This document shows positions 23,720 to 35,737 of a stretch of 64,000 nucleotides of DNA, piece by piece. Source of the DNA: Elmis aenea (Eukaryota > Arthropoda > Insecta > Coleoptera > Elmidae); the NCBI GenBank assembly GCA_947652605.1, contig OX393579.1:50040970-50104969 (forward strand), given 5' to 3'. The position numbers were made by a program, and so were the translations under genes. Every line of letters begins with the position of its first letter. The stretch's first letter is position 1. The notes below the pieces were generated by a model. That model made no database searches and was not told where the DNA came from. It worked only from the letters and a program-made list of their open reading frames with translations.

Positions 23720-26700
23720 CTAATCAACATGACTATAAACACAAGTTTCTGCATCATGAAGGCAACCATCAGGGTGATTTTTATTAAACCAACATTGTTT
23801 ATGTTTGTATACTTTCTTGGACTGTGCGTACAGATCAGGAACACGCAATTTAACCAAGCCTTTATTCAGTTCAAATATGTATCGATGATTTTTGAGCAGT
23901 GTTTGTAAACCTCCGCACTGATTTTTCAACTGTTGTAAGTCGTCGGCTGTAATAATTGTCACCAAATCCGGCAATGGTACTAATCCACCTTCGTTCCAAT
24001 TCTGTCCGTTGTGCTTGCTACGATAATTTGTATGCTTTAATAATTTCTCCACAATGTCATTTATTATACTGTTAATAACATTTTTGTGTATCTGCGTACA
24101 ATTCTGCACTTTTTCTGTAGCCGGACGAGCTTCAAAACTGCTAACCCATTTCGAATCATCATTACCAGCGTCGTCCGTATCACAACGTACATTAATAAAG
24201 TTCGTAATACGCTGATCAAAATCTGGAAACTGTTTTGGTTCGTACACTCGCGACGTTCCAACGATGCATGTACGTTTAGTAGACGGTATTCTCAGTTTAT
24301 CCACTTCCGATTTGAAGCCGCAAATATCACTAATTCGACCGATATATTCCAGATATTCTGTGTACTGACTTTTAGATGTGTCCGAACGTTTATATTTTTT
24401 GCCGTTAAATTCGTAACTACAACACGGTAAGACAAAGAATTTCGTTTTGTGTGAGCTTCGGGCTGCAATGACCGGAATCCACGGTGAAAGTTCATCAGAA
24501 TGATTACCGATTATCCAGTCTGTGTCAGGAAATAACGCGGCTGCCGATGGTGTGATTGTTTTTATCTGAAATAAATTAAACGTGATTGGTTCGTTCAATT
24601 GTCAGTCATTTATTTCATGGCATACTTGTATATCAAAAACAAAAAAATTCTGTAAGAAAACAAAGTTTCTGTCAGTTGAAAATAAGTTTCTTGTACAGGT
24701 TGTCCAAGATAACATTTCCAGCACGGATACCTCATTTATTATAAGAGATTCAGGTTTGCTTAAATTACATGAATTATTTTTAAGTACGAGAGGAGCTACA
24801 ATCCATTTTTAAAAGTTCTTAATTCCTGATACTTGAAAAGCTATAGCAAAACATATGAAAATGTTGTTTTTCTGTTATAACTTTTTTGTCTTAAACATTT
24901 GATCAATTTTACTTGTATTTTTTTGAGTGCTTTTTTAATTAATATGTAACTATAGTTTTGAATTTTTTTATCACTTTTAATTTTTTTATGGGCCGTTGGA
25001 TTTGGAATAGTTAAATGTACTTGATTTTTCTCTTTCTAATGAAATATCACTTGCCTTATCTATTTTTATAAATAACTCAGAAAATTAAGAAAAACTGTAT
25101 TTTACCAATACCAAATAAATCACTTGTCAAACTCTATGAAAAACAAAACAAAAACAAAAAAAAAAAACAATTGAATGTCACATGACAGCATCATTTGTCT
25201 GCGGTATCATTAATTAGAATTTTATGATAGATTGTTATGTAATTGGATAGTATGTATCATTTTTTTTAAATAATTATGGCTATATTTACAAATAATGAAA
25301 AATTTGACATGTTGAGATGCTACATTCTTGGCCAAAAAAACTGTGTAGAAGCTAAGCAAAAATGTGTGGCAAATGTAATTAGAGCTATATCCTGAGAGGA
25401 GGCAAACTTGTCTGTTCAATATGTTTCAAAGCTAACAAAATAACATTAGTAAAATACGATTTTACTTGATATTCTGAGTTATTAATTAAAATACATATTG
25501 CAAGTGACATCTCACTCGAAAAAGAAAAAAAAGCCAAAGCCAACTTGATGGTCCATAAGAAAAAATGAAATTAGAGGTAATACCTCAAAAATGGAAAGGG
25601 ATAAATAAAAAGTACCTCAAGAAAGTACAGAAAGTACAAATAAATGATTAGGACAACAGTTATGCGAGAAAAAAAATTCAACATTTTCAATTTTTTTTTG
25701 CTATAACTTCTTAAGTACGAGGAATTTTTAACTTTTAAAAATGGATTGTAGAGCCTTTCATACTTAAGAATAATTAATCTAATTGAAGCAAGCCTGTATC
25801 TCTTAAATTAAGCGAGATCCCCATCCTGGAAATGTTACATGGGACACACTGTATATTTTTTTTTATAAAGAAAATGATTATCTAATAAAATTGGACTACT
25901 CGGATAAATGTTTTGTGAACATCTATTCCAAATAAAAATAAGTACTTTATTGTCTTACCTCCAACTTGGTTGTTGCAGGATACATATCCCAAATTTTTCT
26001 TTTCCGAACATCTATGCCATAACCGGCATAGCCCTCCTGATTTAAAATATGAACCAACAGCCCATTACCACAACCGAGATCAACAAAGCTTGGTTTTTTG
26101 TCACAGCTGGCTTGCCACAATGAAATCAAATACGACGCTATCGCTATGTCCTCGAAAACAAATTTAGATGGATCGGTACTTTCCGGCCATATCTAAAAGT
26201 AACTGCAATAAGTCAGTGATAAATTAATGGTAAATTAAACAAGTCACCTTTACTAGTTCTTTCCCGTACTTGTTTTTTAAATTAAAATACAACTCTGAAT
26301 AATAATCTATCGCAATAAGTGAGAGTGACTGTTGTATGTTCGTACAAAACTCATTATCGTTTGCCCACTTAAGTAGTTTCGTGAATAAGGCATCGCACAA
26401 CCATTCTGCACTGTTCGTGTCTGCATCTTCCATATTTTCTACACAAAGTCGCATGATACCGTCCGATTTTAGCTCCATCTTGTATCGAAATGAAGGCGCT
26501 AACGCACTGTTTTGTTGCTCCATTACCGCGAGAAACGACGCAGAGTTGTGATTTTTATCTAAAATCGCAACTTCAACACATTTTTCATGATTCTGCTGTC
26601 GTGGCAGTAATATCCTCACAGACACATAAACGCCTTCTTGAGAACTTTTAAAATCTTCCATATTCCTACTAATTATATCACAGTTCTTATCGTACGGTTC

Positions 26701-26970
26701 CACTAAATTTTTAACTAATTCATCAGTTATAAATTCCTTTGATATACTAGGCAGTTTTCGAATTTCATATAAAATAGCGTGACGAGTAAATAAATCGACA
26801 ATATTTTTAACTGAATCATTTTTTAGACATATTTCAACGAAAACTGCAGGTATAATGCCCATTAATCTTCGATTAACAACGTGCGGTCGGTCATGATATA
26901 TAAGTACGGATTGCCAGAAACGCTCCAATGGTATTTCTTCTGTACTAGTGGCTAATGGTAATTCAAACAT
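23720..26970 (-). CDS. TRMT44: tRNA (uracil-O2-)-methyltransferase TRMT44, three coding exons
   Basis: AdoMet-dependent enzyme that 2'-O-methylates U44 of some tRNAs. Minus-strand exons 26970-26248, 26192-25959 and 24565-23720 join in phase 0 to give about 600 residues. Exon 1 has the N-terminal region with ERFWQSVL and [11 protein letters not shown]. Exon 2 carries [20 protein letters not shown] and SAM motif [16 protein letters not shown]. Exon 3 has [37 protein letters not shown] and a C-terminal CCCH-like finger ([17 protein letters not shown]). The large intron holds a foldback element. The ATG at 26970 lies four bases after the LYRM9 stop, in the same exon as the LYRM9 3' end, so the two seem co-transcribed. 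In-frame residues WVPKTS just upstream leave open another 5' exon. Confidence 0.93.
24696..25851. mobile_element. Family 1 foldback element inside the TRMT44 intron
   Basis: Left end CAGGTTGTCCAAGATAACAT, right end ATGTTACATGGGACACACTG, TA at both sides. The arms are inverted copies with more divergence than in the 12692-14203 copy. The whole 1.16 kb lies between TRMT44 exons 2 and 3, so it is part of the primary transcript. Confidence 0.85.
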
Positions 26971-26974
26971 GATA

Positions 26975-27331
<357 letters not shown>

Positions 27332-27456
27332 GCCTCAATTTGATAAGTTTTTGACGTTTTAAAAACAAGCGCATGTGCAAAACGTAGAATAAATAAATGT
27401 CAGTATAAAACATAACCTAAAATTTTGTGGACTATTTATATTTTCGGCTGTCCATC
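27332..27456. promoter_or_regulatory. Bidirectional promoter between LYRM9-TRMT44 and MMAB
   Basis: Only 125 bases separate the two start codons, so the 5' UTRs and promoter must be compact and probably shared. No TATA box is evident. Confidence 0.5.
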
Positions 27457-28275
27457 ATGGTTTTTGAACGTTTGCTGAATGCACGTAGTTTTTATTTTAT
27501 AAGGAGTTATTGTAAGAGGTAAATTAATTTATTTACACGTCATCGAGGAAGATTTTAAGCTTATATTTTTCAGCACTTCAGATACAAAAGTAAAAGTAGT
27601 TCCCGAAACGTTTAGTAGAAATGGGGACAGTGGGACCTCTAAAACGTTAACGGGCGAAACGTTACCAAAAGATCACAAAATATTTAACGCCATTGGAGCA
27701 ACAGAGGAACTTTTAAGCTATATTGGGTAAGAAGATTGTGATTTTACTTGTCGAAATGTAAATCATTGTACGTGATTGTAGCGTGGCAAGGGAATACGCA
27801 CAAGAAGGGGAGCACGAATATAGTGATAAATTAAAAAGGATACAGACTGTTATTATAGACATTAGTACAGCAATATCAAGATTTGGCGATAAAAATGAAA
27901 AGCTGATACCATCAAATTATACTAAAGAATTAGAAGACTGGATACACGAGTATTCCAAACAACTACCACCACCAGAGCAATATATTATTCCGGTAATGAA
28001 ATTGTGTTTTACTGCAGTGTATGTGTTAATTATAAAAGTTGTAGGGAGGTGGCGTTGCAAGTGCGTCATTGCATGTAGCTCGATCGATTTGTCGTAAAAC
28101 AGAGCGAGTCGTCGTTCCACTTGTCCGAGATAAAGGCTTGGATAAAGAAGCGCTAATTTATTTGAATAGATTATCTGACTTCTTATTTACAGTATCCCGC
28201 ATAGCTGCTAAACATGATCAAAGAACTGAAAGTATTTATATCCCCAAACCAGATGAGAAAATACAAGCCCAGTAA
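27457..28275 (+). CDS. MMAB: Cob(I)alamin adenosyltransferase (PduO/MMAB type), four exons
   Basis: Mitochondrial enzyme that makes adenosylcobalamin for methylmalonyl-CoA mutase. Exons 27457-27518, 27574-27726, 27782-27992 and 28045-28275 join in phase to about 218 residues. The first about 20 residues (MVFERLLNARSFYFIRSYC) look like a mitochondrial targeting peptide. Then come KVVPETFSRNGDSGTS, TGETLPKDHKIFNAIGATEE, ELEDWIHEYSKQLPP, IIPGGGVASASLHVARSICR, TERVVVPL and LNRLSDFLFTVSRIAA, in the family order. The ATP-binding loop is unusual: NGDSG instead of the usual TGDKG, and SR for TK before it. The helix with Arg..CR..ER, important for substrate binding, is kept. Divergent from LYRM9. Confidence 0.93.
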
Positions 28276-28480
28276 TTTTTTTATTTTAAGGTATATTAGG
28301 GTATGTTAATTTCTCAAATTATATTGTTATTGTAGGGTGTTGTATGCTAGAAGAATCTAAGAAGAAGAATTTTGGTGGGGTGGCACATTTTCATCTGCAA
28401 GAGATAAAATGTAATTCTCCTGTAAATTAACTTTTGTTGTATTTTATTAACCTGTTATGTTGAATATATATGTATAATTA
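28276..28480. other. 3' flank of MMAB
   Basis: Short AT-rich stretch; presumably 3' UTR. No AATAAA found close to the stop. Confidence 0.4.
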
Positions 28481-30088
28481 CAGGGTGCTCCAAAAGGGCG
28501 GAATTTTTTATTGTTGTAACTTTTTTATTTAACATTTAATTTTTGCAATTTCCGACTTAAAGTTAAGCCGAAACAAAAAACTATTAAACAGAACATTACA
28601 ATGTCCTATGTCTTGGCTTTATATAATTTAAATTGCTCTAAAATCGATATTCAAGCCGTTATTCTGTTGTGTGTACAGGGTTAACCAAATTCGAATGTTT
28701 TATGGGGTCTCTCGGTTACCATAACAGTTAGCGAAAATCTGAATGTAGGTCTCTTGGGTTATTTTTTTTGAGATAAACACACGTGTTATCAGATTTTTTA
28801 TATCACTTTTCATTTTGGCACTACAATCTAAAAATGAAAATTTTTGAAAATATACCATTTCTGTCTTTATAAAAACAGAACTAAATCTTAAGGTTTTTAA
28901 AAAAAAAAAAAAATGTTAATTTAGATAACATTTAAAAAAAAAAGTAACTACCTTAATTTTTGAGATACGAAGCAAACATATTTTTTTAAATGAAAACTGG
29001 TGGGTCATGACTTTATATGAAAGAGCATGAGCATGTTTTAGCTTATCAAAAATTTATAGTTGTGTATATTTGTTGCATGAAATAACCGAGATATGGCTAA
29101 TTTTGTGAAAATTTTATTATCACAGTTTGCCATGATTTCGTAAACAGTTGATGTTTGCAATTAATAAACAAGTAAACATAATATCCAAGAAGTTTTTTAA
29201 ACACTTTAGCAAATTGTGTATTATTTTGTATTTTTTAACTGTTTATTTTAGTATTCTGAACATGAGTGAATTTGAAGATTTTGAAAAATTTAATATGTTA
29301 GAAGTTTACATTGTAAGCGGTAAAAGCTGCTGGAGAATTTACTTGGATATGAGGTTGGGTTGTATTTGAATTGCAAACATCACTTGTTTAAGAAATCATG
29401 GCAAACTTTGATAATAAAATTTTTACATTATTAGCCATAACTTGGTAATTTTTTGCAACAAATATGTAAAGCTATACATTTTTAAATAGCTAAAAAAATG
29501 TTTTTTACATAAAGTCATGACCTACTTGGATTTCCATTTACAAAAACATAGTTACAAATTGTTTTAAAACGGTTTTTATATTAAGCATGCCTATAAAACA
29601 TTTAGTTCTTTTGTTGTAAATAAAGAGGTTATAGTAAATTTTCAAAAATGATGAAATTTCAATTTTTGTCAACAGTGTTGTAAAGTAAAGTGATAAAAAT
29701 TTTGATAACACAGGCTTGTTTATCTCTAAAGAATAACCAAAGAGACCGAGATCATATATTTGCTAACTATTATGTTAACCAAAATACCCTGTAACACATT
29801 CGAATTTGGTCCACCCTGCAAATCTAAAACTATTGAATGGATTTTCAATAATTTTGATTTTCTAAATTTGCGAATGGTAAGATTATCACAGAATTTTAAA
29901 ATTTGTTTAACTTCATAGCTAAATTTTATTTGAAAAAGTTAAGATTTTGTAAAATAAGTTGAAATTTTGTAAATAGAAGTTGATTGTTGTGGCTAAAGAT
30001 TAATTTTGCTAGCTAACCCAAAAATCTGGTAGCAAATGGGAACATTATAGGCAAAATGAATAATTCCGTTTTATATTGGATCACGCTG
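28481..30088. mobile_element. Outer foldback element between MMAB and SBDS
   Basis: Left end CAGGGTGCTCCAAAAGGGCG and right end, TTATATTGGATCACGCTG, are diverged inverted repeats with TA outside. The next bases (GGAATTTTTTATTG and AATAATTCC) also match. Inside lies a second foldback element at 28676-29818. Confidence 0.6.
28676..29818. mobile_element. Inner foldback element, family 5
   Basis: The arms pair as inverted copies: GAGATAAACA/AGAGATAAACA regions near 28780 and 29710, TTTAAATGAAAACTGGTGGGTCATGAC near 28985 against GTCATGACCTACTTGGATTTCC near 29514 (quoted in part). Left end TA-CAGGGTTAACCAAATTCG; right end CGAATTTGGTCCACCCTG with a nearby ATACCCTGTA. The centre is near 29270. Open frames here are arms of the palindrome, not genes. 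Confidence 0.7.
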
Positions 30089-30275
30089 TAAGTCTACCTA
30101 GATGTTGATGTTTGCGTATATAATTGTAAATAGTTCAAATAGTTCTTAACTGCCACATGGTAAAAGTCCGATAAAAATTTGTTAAAAAATAAAGTACACG
30201 TTTAGAAATATAAATATGTATTTTACCTTGTTTCAAAACTGTACAATGATAAATAAATATTTTATAAAAAACAAA

Positions 30276-31089
30276 TTACCAGCATTCTTCACCCAACACA
30301 ATCTCCTTATAAGATAAAACGTCTAAAACAGCTTTGCCTTTGGAGGACGATTGAACCATTTCGTCAATCTCTTTGAAGTGCCCAGGATCTATAAGAACTA
30401 TAATAGTGTACAGATCATCAACTTTATCTTCTTTTTCAATCTGTACGGTCGGTATTTTGGTAAGACTTTGCCTTAAGCCTTTAGCCTCTTTGCCACCAAA
30501 CACGACTTTTAATCTCATTTGTGCTCTTTCAATCGGCATTACTTCTTTTAGTAACTTGATTACTTGAAGTGCCTGTTGTTTTACGTTTTGGTTTGGTTTG
30601 ATCGAATAATGAACTTCCTTCATAGCTTTTTCGATCATGGTGATAGGATACGGGCGTTTCAATTCTGGATTTACACATTTATCTGCTACAGTAGTCGCTA
30701 TGTCTTTAAATAATGAATCTAACTGACTGTGTCGCTCTTTATCAGAAACTTGGAGTTCGCCTTTCTGTAAAATTTCTTTGCAAATTTCAGTGTGATCGTC
30801 TTTGCCGAATGCCTTCAATAAATCTTCTTTTTTGGCTGCTTGACCTTTTGATACGTTTGCGAAAACAGTGTGAGTTTGTAAAACTTCATCTATGTCTTTC
30901 TCTCTGCAATTAATGACGCATTTAGAATATTTTAAAATGACAATAATAGATGTCTTACACTTCATTTCGCCAGGACACTACTTTATTCCTATAACAGGCG
31001 ATTTCAAATCTTTTTCCAGCCTTTTTCATTCGCACTACAGCAACGTTTGTTAAACGAATTTGATTTGTTGGTGTAAATATCTTCGACAT
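30276..31089 (-). CDS. SBDS: Ribosome maturation protein SBDS, two exons
   Basis: Acts with EFL1 to release eIF6 from pre-60S subunits in the cytoplasm. Minus-strand exons 31089-30959 and 30903-30276 join in phase (GT|A) to 252 residues, matching the ~250 typical of animals. Exon 1: [20 protein letters not shown], then [20 protein letters not shown]. Exon 2: [20 protein letters not shown] (FYSH domain), [63 protein letters not shown] and [16 protein letters not shown] in the C-terminal domain. Divergent from slingshot; its 3' end converges on MMAB across a nested foldback element. Confidence 0.97.
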
Positions 31090-31382
31090 TGCGATGTTTG
31101 TTTTTAAAATTTACTACTTAATTTTGGTTATGTTTACTGTAACTTAGGATTGTGTTGCCAGAGTGCAGCACTTCAATGAGTCATTTTATGACATTGAAAT
31201 CTGCATCGTGATTGGTCAGTCTGTGTATGGAATATGTATCGTTGAATGATGAAGTATTGAACATGGTTGTTTGACGTTTGTATTTTTCTATTGTCAAACA
31301 TGTAGTTATTAAATGGGTTGTGATATGTAAAATTGGGTTGTGCTTTGTGTATTTAGTTTAGTTTTATTAATAAACTCTTGTG
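31090..31382. promoter_or_regulatory. Divergent promoter region of SBDS and slingshot
   Basis: 293 bases between the two start codons; contains both 5' UTRs and presumably a shared promoter. No TATA box recognised. Confidence 0.5.
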
Positions 31383-31439
31383 ATGGCTCTAGTAACTGTG
31401 CAAAGGAGCCCTAGTAGTACCACTTCGTCCCCTGGATTG
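31383..31439 (+). CDS. ssh: Slingshot phosphatase, first coding exon
   Basis: Slingshot is a dual-specificity phosphatase that activates cofilin and so controls actin turnover. The exon encodes MALVTVQRSPSSTTSSPGL and ends in phase 0 at a GTAAGT donor (TTG|GTAAGT). MALVT(L/V)QRSP is the conserved N-terminus of slingshot proteins. None of the later exons (SH3YL-like N domain, phosphatase with HCKMG..R) is seen in the window, so the gene must run off the right edge with at least one intron over 31 kb, assuming I have not missed a short exon. Divergent from SBDS. Confidence 0.75.
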
Positions 31440-32206
31440 GTAAGTTTACCAATTTTTTTTAGAAAATTGGGGTCTTTTGTTCAAAAATTTAACTGTCTAT
31501 CTGAATTCTGTGCTTCTTTTGTGCCCATTCATAATTTTAGCTATTCATTTAGTGTCGTTGCATAACCTAATTCTTACGTTCTGTATTATAATCATCTCGA
31601 GTCAGTTATAGGTTATTGTAAGCTGTCATAGTTTTAAGATCGAAGGAAACACATTTAATTTATTAATTATTGAGCCGCAGAGTGACGAGATAATCGTGAA
31701 GTACTGATAATAAAAGTTTTTCGTTATTTACTCTTGCTACTATTTATCTTGTTTGTTTGTTTGGTTTACTCCTCTTTAAAATAAAATAATTGGTATCTTA
31801 TCGTAAATTACTGTTTATAGTTTGTATATTACTATGTTATTGATTTGCAAGTTTGTTACCCTTTTATTATTTCCCATTTTTGGTGGTAACGGTATAGTCG
31901 TTTTTGGTACTTGCCAGTTGTGGCGCTACTAGTATAGGAACTAAAACGTTCATAGTATGGTATATGGCAGTCCGCTGCAGCTGGCGTAGCTGTCAGTGTG
32001 TTTCGGCTTTCGGTTGGCTCGTGTAAAATCAAAGAAACTGCATGACGTCGACCAAAGTACGTTTTAATCGAGTTACAGTGATATAAACCATGTTCCATAA
32101 ATATGTGGAACACTCGCGGGTTATGTTTTCAAAATTTTAAATCTTTTCTTTGATGAATACATCACAGTGTATAATAAATACAGTGTGAAGTGTTTTAAAA
32201 TCCAGT
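31440..32206 (+). other. Intron or alternative promoter region of slingshot
   Basis: Unique-looking sequence with higher GC at 31900-32110. It lies between the two candidate first exons and probably holds the promoter for the second. No repeat element recognised. Confidence 0.4.
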
Positions 32207-32392
32207 ATGTTGTATATTTTGCCACCCCCGAGAGCACCTAACCCGCCTTCACCTTGGGATAGTATATTGTGTTCCACAAGTACTAATGCCGAATCGACAA
32301 CCAGCAATGACAGACCTCCTTGGGATCATAGCAAAAATAAACGCCATCCACCAAGAATACGACTTCGTAGTTTAAAATTAAACAAATCTAAA
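32207..32392 (+). CDS. Candidate alternative first exon of slingshot
   Basis: 62 codons from ATG: MLYILPPPRAPNPPSPWDS, a Ser/Thr-rich middle (STSTNAESTTSNDRPPW) and a basic end (KNKRHPPRIRLRSLKLNKSK). It stops at AAA|GTAAGT, a strong donor in phase 0, the same phase as the 31439 donor. Both exons could therefore splice to the same downstream exon. Composition and lack of stops look coding. I do not recognise the sequence; it could also be a 5' exon of an unrelated gene. Confidence 0.5.
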
Positions 32393-34399
32393 GTAAGTGT
32401 TGTAGTAGTGTACAATACTTTTTGAGTTTTGCTAGGCCTTCGTGGCCACCAAATACGTATTTTTTTGTTCTGAAGGAAATTTATGAACCTGATTGTGATT
32501 GAGTAGGTCTTAGACAATAGAGGCCCTAAGCGCCTAAGCTTATGCCTTGAGATACAACTAAATGTTTTATTATTCAGATTTTTGTGGAGTCAACATAAAG
32601 AGTACCGAATATTCTTTAGTTGTAGTACGTAAACGCTGTTTGTAGTATTGATATTCTAACTGAGTAGATTTAAAACAATAGGGGTCCTCAAGTGATGCCT
32701 TGTGGTACTCCTAAATTTTTCTGCATTAGCAGTAATCGTTCAGAAATCAAATTAAGAAACGCCGAGTGGCTTACGTAATATTAGTTGTACGGATTTAATT
32801 TTAATTGTTACCGAACTGATTTGTTTTAATGGTCACACATACGGTGCAGTAACAATGGGGAAGTGAATACTCGATTGTTTTTCTGGATTGCGGTATGAGG
32901 AAGCGAATGGCTGATGCATGATCGGCGGAATCAATAGGAGTTTAACCGGTTTTTCGCGTCCGATCGTTCTTGATGCAGTTCGATTCGAATTCATTGATTG
33001 TATGACTGAAAGAAGTTGCCGTCTGTCGTGGAAATGCCTTTTTGGAAATTCATGAGTTACCGAGAAGAGATTTAAGATAGCGGCCGGTAGTCAACATAAT
33101 AGAGTCGTCAGCAAAATGCTGACTTGGATGTAACGTATCCTATCCTATTTGACATATTTGTAGATCAGTTGGGCTTCTTAAGACCCCACTTAAGGCTATT
33201 ATTATTTAATAGCTTATTGTTCTTGGATTACGTTAGCTATCGAGTCAGCAAGTTTGAGAATATGTAGTAAACTAACAGGTTATTATTAAAAACGCGAGGC
33301 TTGACAAACGCCGCTAATGTGTTAATAGCAGTTCAGGAAATGTAAAGTGAATTATGTCTCTGCATGATAGCATAAACATTTAGCACTGCTGCTTGTGCCT
33401 GTTTCTGAGGTAAAAAGTATGTTGAAAAGGGCATAAGTAGGTAGTCTGCTTTCTAACCTGTACCTTGTTTATTTACAATTGTACAAGAATAGAATTACCG
33501 GCTAGACACACACCAAAAACATACACTATTTGCTAGGAATTCTGAAGTATTTAGCTGAGCATGCTTTGTTTTATCAGTTTTAAGCAATTTTTTTAAAGTT
33601 TTAAGTAGACCATGCTATGTAGAAACTGGTGCTTTATCTAACTCTTGTGTTTTTTCAATGTCAGAGTATTATGAAGAACTGTAATTATGCAGATGTGCTA
33701 TTTTATGTTTTAATATCATAAAATAGGTCGCACAGTCACGAGATAGGGTTTAAAGGTTTCACTGTACTCTTTTTCGATAAAAAAAATCCATGAGTCTGTT
33801 ATCCTCAATGTCGAATTGGTTTGATAATCGGCGCTGTGGCATTTTAAAGTTTAATCAGACAATCTAAAACCAGTTCAGGGGTCTTTTTATGTGGAATGTC
33901 GAGGGGACACAACGCTACGTTTTTTTTTTAATTAACAGAATTTTTGTGTGCTTGCGTTAAGTAGCACGTCTGACGGGTTGAGGAGGCGAAAGTTCATAGA
34001 AATTTTCATCCGTTCCGTAACCCATGTTGTAGTTGTAGTCACACGTAGCCCGAATTAATCAATCATGGTTTAGAAATCGCCAATTTTGCAGTCCTAATTT
34101 GCTGCAAGGAAATGTGAAAAGTTTCGGTTGTTTTAACTTTGAAGGCGTGGAAGTTGCTTGTGCTCACAAGCAGAGCTTTCGTCTTTAATCTCTCTGTTTC
34201 CTAAGTTTTTTAAATCTTGGAGCATGTTTTGGACTCATTTCCAACTACAAAAGTTAATAGGAGAGGATTAGAAGCACTAGGATTATTTTTTTGGTACAGT
34301 AGTGCCTCTTTTTGCACTTTTTTCCCTGAAGATGGCGTAAAACAGGAGTAGTAACCCGAAAAAAGTCGGGTTTAATCGCCTATCTTTTTACACTCACGC
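32393..34399 (+). other. Presumed slingshot intron, unique sequence
   Basis: 2 kb of moderate GC for this genome, with few repeats. No exon with clear coding signal. It could hold regulatory elements, but I see no recognisable site. Confidence 0.4.
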
Positions 34400-35737
34400 C
34401 AGGGTTGGTTTTACCATAAGGCGACCCTAGGCAATTGTCTGAGGGCGCCAACCTTACCCAAAGAAACAAAATGATGAATTTGAACAAAAACGGATGCGGG
34501 AAACATCATTTTGAAGTGTACGCCCGTCAATTCTACCCAATATGAACATAAACAAACCATGGCTACCACCAAAATGAATCGTTTTATATTGGCATATTTA
34601 ATGGTGCATCTTCACTTATATTATTTTTTACTCAAACACTGTAGGTTTTACGAGAATAGTTAAAGAATTAAAAAAGTTTCTAAATAAATCAAGCTTTCAA
34701 AAACAAATTGTTAAATTAAAAAATTTGAACCCACCAAAAAGTTCTGATTCAAAAACCAACAGGGGTCGCACTTTTCAGCCCCCTGGGGAGGTGGGAGATT
34801 ATTACAAATATTACTATGGAAAACCTTTTGATAAGTATAAAACATTTACCAAATATCATTCTCCTACATCTATCCAAATTTGAGAAATAAAATAAACACC
34901 TAATTTTACCGCTCCTTTAGGGGGATCTAACTCCGAAAGGAGACGTCTAAGGCAAAAAAAAGACCCCCTTAATTATCGATAAGGAATCATCCCCCGATGT
35001 TTTTCGCATTTTTTACGAAACACCTTGTATATAAATTTAAATAAATACTTCAGCACAACTGCTTAAAAACGTTTGACATTGTAAAATTATTTAAAACATG
35101 ATATTTTGAGCGCTACTGACGGAACATGTTCATGTAGTGAATTACAAATAATGGCAAGGCGAATTCCAAGAAATACTTTTTCAATAAATGTCTTGTTAGA
35201 TAGACGTAGAAATTATTTAGAATATAATGTTCCAAATGTGTTTATTGTTGGGAGAATTTTTGCTACATTGCAAGTGTCGGTAGCTAGTTCAGAAAGGAGT
35301 TTTTTAAATTAAAACTTACAGAAACGTATTAGGAACCACTCATTTGTCTAGGAATAATTTATCTACAGAGCATGAAATTGCATCTACAATCGATATAAAT
35401 GAATTACTTATTTCATAACTTCGCCCAAGCAAAAACACGACAAATTAATATTTCTTAATTTTTGTATTTCAAGCGTAAAAATATTAGAAGTATCATATTC
35501 ATACGTATGTAGGTATGTACAAATATATTAGTGTTAATTAATAAAAAAATATTTAAAAATTTATAATAATATTATTTTTATAAATATAAATATGTTTTGG
35601 GCATTTACACGTGTTAAAATTTGTTCATTTGCTGTTCGACGTTTGGGTAAATCCCCAAAAATATATTACACGATAATGTACAGGGGCGCCCAAAATTTCT
35701 TTGCGTAGGGGCGTCAGATACTCTTGCGCCAGCCCTG
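34400..35737 (+). mobile_element. hAT element, internally deleted (ZMYM1-like transposase tail)
   Basis: Left end CAGGGTTGGTTTTACCATAA and right end CTTGCGCCAGCCCTG are hAT-type terminal inverted repeats. The flanks ACTCACGC and ACCTACGC match at 6 of 8 bases, a decayed target duplication. At 35106-35415 the + strand encodes the C-terminal dimerisation domain: FIVGRIFATLQVSVASSERS, then after a frameshift near 35308 a stretch ending EHEIASTIDINELLIS. The catalytic core is missing. A family 6 foldback half (about 34600-35027) is inserted in it. Confidence 0.75.
34600..35027. mobile_element. Half copy of foldback family 6
   Basis: Matches the right arm of 36767-37415: CCTACAT.TA.CCAAATTTGAG, CTCCGAAAGGAGACGT and the right end ACGAAACACCTTG at 35027. 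No left arm with a terminus is present. Confidence 0.65.
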
